The notes below the pieces were generated by a model. It did no database searches, was not told where the DNA came from, and saw only the letters and a list, made by a program, of their open reading frames with translations. The position numbers were made by a program, and so were the translations under genes. Shown piece by piece: positions 59,074-64,000 of a DNA stretch of 64,000 nucleotides (position 1 is the stretch's first letter; every line of letters begins with the position of its first letter). Origin of the DNA: Candidatus Contendibacter sp. (GTDB lineage: Bacteria; Pseudomonadota; Gammaproteobacteria; Competibacterales; Competibacteraceae); NCBI GenBank assembly GCA_029624765.1, contig JARSSO010000059.1:62001-126000 (forward strand), in the 5' to 3' direction.

Positions 59074-59091
59074 GACCGGCCATTCTCCACG

Positions 59092-61929
59092 TCAGGCGAA
59101 CCGGCGCTCTTCGCCGGCCCCGAACGCATTGTCCACGCAGCGCCCGCACAGTTCCGGGTGGTCGGCGTTCGTACCCACGTCCTCGCGGTGGTGCCAGCAG
59201 CGCACGCACTTGGCATGGGCGCTGGGCGTCACCCGAATCGCCAGCGGTTGACCGTTCACCTGAACGTCCGCCGCGCCTTCCGGCCTGGCGGCCAGTGGCT
59301 GAACCCGCGCGTAGGAGGTGATGAAGAAAAAGCGCAACTCGTCACCGATTCGCCCCAGATCGCCGGCCAGATTCCCATCGCAATACAAGTCCACTTCCGC
59401 GTCCAGCCCCGAGCCGATACCGCCAGCGACGCGCAGCTTTTCCAGTTCCTTGCTGACTGCCTCGCGCACGGCGATCAGCCGGTCCCAGTAGGCGGCGTTC
59501 AGCGGTTCGTCGTCGCCGACCGCGAACAGCCCGGTATACCAGGTGGTCAGGAACACCGACGGGCCGCGCTCGCCGGGCAGGTTTCGCCAGATTTCCTCGG
59601 CGGTGAAGCTCAGGATCGGCGCCAGCCAGCGGGTCATCGCTTCCAGAATGTGGTGCATCGCGGTCTGCGCCGAGCGGCGGGCGACGCTGTCGCGCCCGGT
59701 GGTGTACTGGCGGTCCTTGATGATGTCCAGATACAGGCTGCCCAGGTCCACCGAGCAGAAGTTGTGAATCTTCTGGTAGATCAGATGGAACAGGTATTGG
59801 TCGTAAGCCTCCAGGATTTCCTCCTGCAAGCGGCGGGTGCGATCCACCGCCCAGCGATCCAGCGCCAGCATCCGCTCCGGCGGCAGCCGGTCGCGGGCGG
59901 GATCGAAGCCGTTGAGATTGGCCAGCAGGAAACGGGCGGTATTGCGCATCCGCCGGTAGGAGTCGGCCATGCGCTTGAGAATCTCGTCGGAAACGCCCAT
60001 CTCGCCGCGATAGTCGGTCGCCGCCACCCACAGCCGCAACACGTCGGCGCCCAGCGAGTTCACCACCTTCTGCGGCGCGACCACGTTGCCCAGCGATTTG
60101 GACATCTTGCGGCCCTGGGCGTCCACGGTGAAACCGTGGGTCAGCAGGCCCTTGTACGGCGCGACGCCGCGCATCGCCACCGAGGCCAGCAAGGAGGACT
60201 GGAACCAGCCGCGATGCTGATCGGAGCCTTCCAGATACAGTTCCGCCGGGAAATGCAGTTCCGGGCGGCGATCCAGCACCGAAAGATGCGTCGTGCCGGA
60301 GTCGAACCAGACGTCCAGGGTGTCGGTGGCCTTGTCGTAGTGCGCCGCGTCCGCGCCCAGCAGTTCCGCCGGGTCGAGTTCGAACCAGGCGTCGATGCCG
60401 CCCTGCTCGATGCGCTGGGCCGCCTGTTCCATCAACTCCAGCGTGTTCGGATGCAACTCACCCGTTCGCTGGTGAGTAAACAGGGTCATCGGCACGCCCC
60501 AGTAGCGTTGCCGGGACACGCACCAGTCCGGGCGATTGGCCACCATGCCCTGAATCCGCGCCTCGCCCCAGTCCGGGGTGAAGCGGAGCTTCTTGATCTC
60601 CGTCAGAGCCTGGGCGCGCAAGGCATGCGGATGATCCATGCCGATGAACCATTGCGCGGTGGCGCGGAAGATCACCGGGGTCTTGTGCCGCCAGCAGTGC
60701 GGATAGCTGTGCTTCAGGCTGGCGACGCGCAGCAGCTTGCCATGGACCTTCAGCGTGTCGATCACCCGCTCGTTGGCGGCGAACACGTGCAGGCCGGCGA
60801 ACAGGGGAGTATCGGGCAGGAAGCGGCCATCCGGCCCGACCGGGTTGTTCACCGGCAGACCGTAGCGCGAGCCGACCACGTAGTCTTCCTGGCCGTGGGC
60901 GGGGGCGGTGTGGACCGCGCCGGTGCCGGCGTCGGTGGTGACGTGATCGCCGAGGATGACCGGCACTTCCCGGTCGTAGAACGGATGGCGCAGGGCCAGC
61001 CCTTCCAGTTCGGCGCCCGGCCCGTAAGCGATCACCTGGTAGCTTTCGACCTGCCAGCGGGCCAGCGAGTCCTTGAGCAGCGGTTCGGCGACCAGCAGCC
61101 GTTCCTGGCCCCGGTCGGTTTCGACTTGCGCGACCACGTATTCCAGCCCTGGATTGATGGCCACTGCCTGGTTGGCCGGCAGCGTCCACGGCGTGGTGGT
61201 CCAGATGGCCACGGCCAGCGGTCCCTTGCCTTCGTGGCCCTCGACATGGTGCAGCCGGGCCATCAGCGCCTCGGGGTTGACCACCGCGAAGCGCACGTCA
61301 ATCGCCAGCGCGTCCCGGTCTTCGTATTCGACCTCGGCCTCGGCCAACGCCGACCCGCAGTCGATGCACCAGTAGACTGGCTTGGAGCCGCGATACAGAT
61401 GGCCGTTGGCGACGATCCGCGCCAGCGACCGCACGATGTCGGCCTCGGCGCGAAAATCCATGGTCAGGTACGGTTTCTCCCAGTCACCCAGAACCCCCAG
61501 CCGCTGAAAATCGGCGCTCTGACTGGCGATCTGCTCGGCGACGAACGCCCGGCAGGCAGCGCGAAACTGGCGGGCGTCCACCTTGACCCCCACTTTGCCC
61601 AGCTTCTTTTCCACTACCTGCTCGATGGGCAGACCGTGGCAGTCCCAGCCCGGCACGTAGGGCGCGTCGAAACCGCTCAGCGTCTTGGCCTTGACGATGA
61701 TGTCCTTGAGCACCTTGTTGACGGCGTGGCCGATGTGAATCGTTCCGTTGGCGTAGGGCGGACCGTCGTGCAACACGAACCTGGGCCGCTCGGCGAATTC
61801 GACGCGCTGCCGCTGGTAAAGGTCCAGTTCGCGCCAATGACGCAGCAACTCCGGCTCGCGTTTGGCGAGATCGGCCTTCATCGGAAAGGCGGTCTGGGGA
61901 AGGTTGAGGGTGTCTTTGTAATCGGCCAC
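59092..61929 (-). CDS. ileS: isoleucyl-tRNA synthetase
   Basis: A 945-residue class I synthetase starting with GTG ([17 protein letters not shown]), which aligns with E. coli MSDYKSTLNLP and follows AGAGGTTCACC. The in-frame extension to 62019 runs through repeat DNA and is rejected. Landmarks are the HIGH region [21 protein letters not shown] in [13 protein letters not shown], an editing domain, and the C-terminal zinc cluster CVRCWHH/CGRCVDN. It charges tRNA-Ile. Confidence 0.96.
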   Translation of the reverse strand: MADYKDTLNLPQTAFPMKADLAKREPELLRHWRELDLYQRQRVEFAERPRFVLHDGPPYANGTIHIGHAVNKVLKDIIVKAKTLSGFDAPYVPGWDCHGLPIEQVVEKKLGKVGVKVDARQFRAACRAFVAEQIASQSADFQRLGVLGDWEKPYLTMDFRAEADIVRSLARIVANGHLYRGSKPVYWCIDCGSALAEAEVEYEDRDALAIDVRFAVVNPEALMARLHHVEGHEGKGPLAVAIWTTTPWTLPANQAVAINPGLEYVVAQVETDRGQERLLVAEPLLKDSLARWQVESYQVIAYGPGAELEGLALRHPFYDREVPVILGDHVTTDAGTGAVHTAPAHGQEDYVVGSRYGLPVNNPVGPDGRFLPDTPLFAGLHVFAANERVIDTLKVHGKLLRVASLKHSYPHCWRHKTPVIFRATAQWFIGMDHPHALRAQALTEIKKLRFTPDWGEARIQGMVANRPDWCVSRQRYWGVPMTLFTHQRTGELHPNTLELMEQAAQRIEQGGIDAWFELDPAELLGADAAHYDKATDTLDVWFDSGTTHLSVLDRRPELHFPAELYLEGSDQHRGWFQSSLLASVAMRGVAPYKGLLTHGFTVDAQGRKMSKSLGNVVAPQKVVNSLGADVLRLWVAATDYRGEMGVSDEILKRMADSYRRMRNTARFLLANLNGFDPARDRLPPERMLALDRWAVDRTRRLQEEILEAYDQYLFHLIYQKIHNFCSVDLGSLYLDIIKDRQYTTGRDSVARRSAQTAMHHILEAMTRWLAPILSFTAEEIWRNLPGERGPSVFLTTWYTGLFAVGDDEPLNAAYWDRLIAVREAVSKELEKLRVAGGIGSGLDAEVDLYCDGNLAGDLGRIGDELRFFFITSYARVQPLAARPEGAADVQVNGQPLAIRVTPSAHAKCVRCWHHREDVGTNADHPELCGRCVDNAFGAGEERRFA

Positions 61930-61954
61930 GGTGAACCTCTGAAAAAACCGGTGC

Positions 61955-62986
61955 TCAAGCTCTCCCTTCCCGGGACGGGAAAGGAGTGAGAGGTGAGGGG
62001 TTGGCTCCCCTCTCCCCAAGTGGGAGAGGGGCTGGGGGTGAGGGGGTTCCTATACCCCGTGTCGCGAACCAGGCACGGGCGCCCCGTTCGTCCCGCTGAA
62101 TTTGCGCCTGCAAGGCGGCCAGGGATTCGAAGCGTCGTTCCGGACGGAGATAGTGCAGAAAATCCACCTTGACGTGCCGGCCGTAGAGATCGCCCTGGAA
62201 GTCGAGCAGGTGCACTTCCAGGCGCTCGCGCTCGCCTTCGAACGTCGGGCGACGGCCGACATTGGCGATGCCGGGCCAGGGCCGCAGGCCGGGACTGCTC
62301 ATCAGCACGGCGTAGACGCCGTAAACCGGGGTGACGCGACGGTGCGGATGGATGTTGGCGGTCGGAAAACCGAGGGTGCGGCCGCGGCGGTCGCCGTGCG
62401 CCACCCGCCCGCACAGGTCGTAGGGCCGGCCCAGCAGCCGCGCCGCCAGTTCCAGATCGCCCTGGGCCAGCGCCTGACGGACGCGGGTGCTGCTGACCCG
62501 TTCCCCGTCCAGGAGGTAGCTGTGGTTGTCCGCCACCTCGAAATCGTGGCGCCGGCCGGCTTCGACCAGCATCGCGAAATCGCCGGCGCGGTGATGGCCG
62601 AAGCGGAAGTCGTCGCCGACGACCAGATAGCGGATGCCCAGCCGCTGGACCAGCAAATCCTCGATGAATTGCTCCGCCGGCAACGCCGCCAACCGATGGT
62701 CGAATTCCAGACACAACACTCGCTCGATGCCAAGGTCGTCCAGCGCCAGCAGTTTTTCCCGCAGGCGCATCAACCGGGCCGGCGGCGCGTGGGGGCCGGC
62801 GAAAAATTCCTGGGGCTGGGGCTCGAAGGTGATCACCAGTTGGGGCAGGCGCAGGCGCGCGGCCTGGGCGGCCAGTTGGGCCAGGATTGCCTGGTGGCCG
62901 CGATGCACGCCATCGAAATTGCCAATCGTGGCGACGCAGCCTTGGTGGCGGGGCCGCAGGTTGTGTTGGCCGCGAATCAGTTCCAT
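61955..62986 (-). CDS. ribF: bifunctional riboflavin kinase/FAD synthetase
   Basis: A 343-residue enzyme making FMN and FAD. The FAD synthetase nucleotidyl-transferase domain has [16 protein letters not shown]. The riboflavin kinase domain has [18 protein letters not shown] and GVYAVL. The last 30 or so residues ([13 protein letters not shown]..., then [12 protein letters not shown]) are encoded by two REP-like repeats and extend the protein beyond the usual length of about 310. It lies directly upstream of ileS, as usual, but has lost murJ as its neighbour. Confidence 0.95.
   Translation of the reverse strand: MELIRGQHNLRPRHQGCVATIGNFDGVHRGHQAILAQLAAQAARLRLPQLVITFEPQPQEFFAGPHAPPARLMRLREKLLALDDLGIERVLCLEFDHRLAALPAEQFIEDLLVQRLGIRYLVVGDDFRFGHHRAGDFAMLVEAGRRHDFEVADNHSYLLDGERVSSTRVRQALAQGDLELAARLLGRPYDLCGRVAHGDRRGRTLGFPTANIHPHRRVTPVYGVYAVLMSSPGLRPWPGIANVGRRPTFEGERERLEVHLLDFQGDLYGRHVKVDFLHYLRPERRFESLAALQAQIQRDERGARAWFATRGIGTPSPPAPLPLGERGANPSPLTPFPSREGRA
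61970..62047. repeat. REP-like repeats forming the ribF 3' end
   Basis: Two adjoining palindromes are present: one around CTTCCCGGGACGGGAAAG (about 61970-61991) and a perfect CCCCTCTCCC/GGGAGAGGGG stem (62007-62016 with 62022-62031). Both are read in frame as the extra ribF C-terminus. Confidence 0.8.
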
Positions 62987-63069
62987 GCCGGTTTCGGATC
63001 AGGAGTGGCGAACGAAAGGCGGCATTATAGGGACAATTGACGGTTTCTTGACACCGCGCCAATGCGCGC

Positions 63070-64000
63070 TCAATCGGTCTGAAGGTCGCCACGGGCCGAC
63101 AGGCCGGCGTCTCCCGGCCACTCCCACAATTCGCGCGGGTAGTCGCGGTACAGTTCCCGAAACGCCCGCTGATAATGCCGGTCGGCGTGGACAATCCGCG
63201 CCAGTTCCCACGGGCGGGTGAGATGGCGCTCGACCCGCAACGGATTGCGCCGGCCCGCTTCGCCGATCTGCCGCGCCAGCAGCGCGCTGAACTCGCGCAA
63301 CGGCAGCGCGGTCGAGGTGAGCGGATGCATGCAATCGTGCAGGTCGTAGGCATCTCCACACCAAAACCCTGGCCGCGCCGCCTCGTAGTCGGGGGTGCCG
63401 GGCGAAGGGGTGCAGACGGTGAAGCTGCATTGCGCCGGCGGCATGGCGCCGACGTAATCGCGCAGGCGCTGGAACTCGGCGTGACCGTACTCCGGGCGGA
63501 CCATGAATGCGGCGTGGCAGGCGATGCCCAGCCGGCGCAGCGTGTCGTGGGCGCGCTCGTTGTGCGCCACCGTGCCGCCCTTGCGCGCCGCCTTCAACTC
63601 CTGATTGGTGGCGAACTCGAAGCCGACGAACACGCCGTCCAGGCCAATCTCTCGCCAGCGTCGTAACAATTCCGGTGAATGGAGCACCGTCGTGGCGCGC
63701 GCCCAGGCGAAGTACCGTTTCTTGACCCCACGCCGCGCCAGCGCCTCGGCCAGTTCGAAACCGTAAGCCTCGTCGATGAAATTTTCGTCGTCCGAAAAGT
63801 AGACGTGATCGGCGGCGATCCGCGCCAGATCTTCGGCCACCATCTCGGCTGGGCGCGGCCGATGGGCGCCGCCGCACAACAGCGGCACGATGCAGAACGA
63901 GCAGACCATCTTGCAGCCGTAGGAGGTGCGCGCCATCGCCACGGGTGGGAGCAGTACCTGCCAGTCGCGCGGGTTCTCGCACACCCAGATGCAGTAGTAG
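63070..64000 (-). CDS. radical SAM protein (B12-binding type), partial
   Basis: The frame runs off the window edge without a stop, so the N-terminus is missing. The visible part of about 310 residues contains the radical SAM cluster CKMVCSFC, DVYFSDD-like HVYFSDDENFID, GVFVGFEFATNQEL and PSPGTPDYEA, as in B12-dependent radical SAM enzymes that act on unknown substrates. The GTG at 63984 is not likely to be the real start, because upstream codons (YYCIW) continue the frame. It lies 83 bp upstream of ribF, possibly at the edge of an inverted segment. Confidence 0.85.
   Translation of the reverse strand, partial: YYCIWVCENPRDWQVLLPPVAMARTSYGCKMVCSFCIVPLLCGGAHRPRPAEMVAEDLARIAADHVYFSDDENFIDEAYGFELAEALARRGVKKRYFAWARATTVLHSPELLRRWREIGLDGVFVGFEFATNQELKAARKGGTVAHNERAHDTLRRLGIACHAAFMVRPEYGHAEFQRLRDYVGAMPPAQCSFTVCTPSPGTPDYEAARPGFWCGDAYDLHDCMHPLTSTALPLREFSALLARQIGEAGRRNPLRVERHLTRPWELARIVHADRHYQRAFRELYRDYPRELWEWPGDAGLSARGDLQTD

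Noticed and set aside
61930-62019. N-terminal extension of ileS
   Set aside because: It reads through the repeat at the end of ribF. The GTG at 61929 with its ribosome-binding site matches the known IleS N-terminus.

Overview
The window is a GC-rich proteobacterial chromosome segment. The rpsT, murJ, parC, ribF, ileS, lspA and ispH sequences, the E. coli-like TTG start of rpsT, and an FdnG/FdnH/FdnI formate dehydrogenase with its own selA-selB-selC-selD set all point to a gammaproteobacterium. The tandem glycogen-branching enzyme, the many insertion sequences and the small toxin-antitoxin scraps would fit a glycogen-accumulating lineage such as Competibacteraceae, but that narrower placement is a guess.

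Layout. 0-8 kb: three exported glycine-rich proteins, an IS1595-type transposase, and a hybrid histidine kinase with a LuxR-type response regulator. 8.3-14.6 kb: rpsT and murJ (divergent), a patatin-like protein, a Uma2 nuclease and parC. 14.6-25.4 kb: an accessory block bracketed by IS5-type terminal repeats. An IS630 scrap and an intact IS5-type element lie on the left, and a short MITE-like element lies on the right. Between them is a tightly coupled operon encoding a PLD-SNF2 helicase, an Eco57I/PglX-like adenine methylase, an OLD-like AAA ATPase, a DUF4276-like protein and a compact DprA-like protein. 25.4-40.7 kb: housekeeping and metabolic genes (HAD hydrolase, SDR, Spy/CpxP-like, double GlgB, MFS, DUF2845, GDT1-like, RarD, PAS-GAF-GGDEF-EAL, nitronate monooxygenase, pyrF, DUF924). 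40.9-43.1 kb: an AT-richer island with a papain-like and a leishmanolysin-like protease, then gene debris that includes a copy of the 3' end of ispH.

43.3-57.1 kb is a selenium/formate block. fdnG contains an in-frame UGA (selenocysteine) followed by a SECIS-type hairpin, and fdnH and fdnI follow it. About 2.7 kb of small, partly broken toxin-antitoxin-like cassettes, including a convincing attC (59-base element) site, separates these from fdhE. A DUF433/DUF5615 pair, selA, selB, the tRNA-Sec gene selC and selD complete the block. The enzyme and nearly everything needed to insert its selenocysteine therefore lie within 14 kb. 57.2-64 kb (minus strand): ispH, lspA, a Uma2 ORF, ileS, ribF and a partial radical SAM gene. 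The usual rpsT-murJ-ribF-ileS-lspA-ispH order is split. One inversion of about 10.3-63.0 kb would restore it.

The best candidate for an undescribed system is the five-gene operon at 16148-25282. It resembles known anti-phage modules (DISARM-like helicase plus methylase; ATPase plus DUF4276), but I do not recognise the combination as a named system. All functional calls come from reading motifs by eye. No database search was run.
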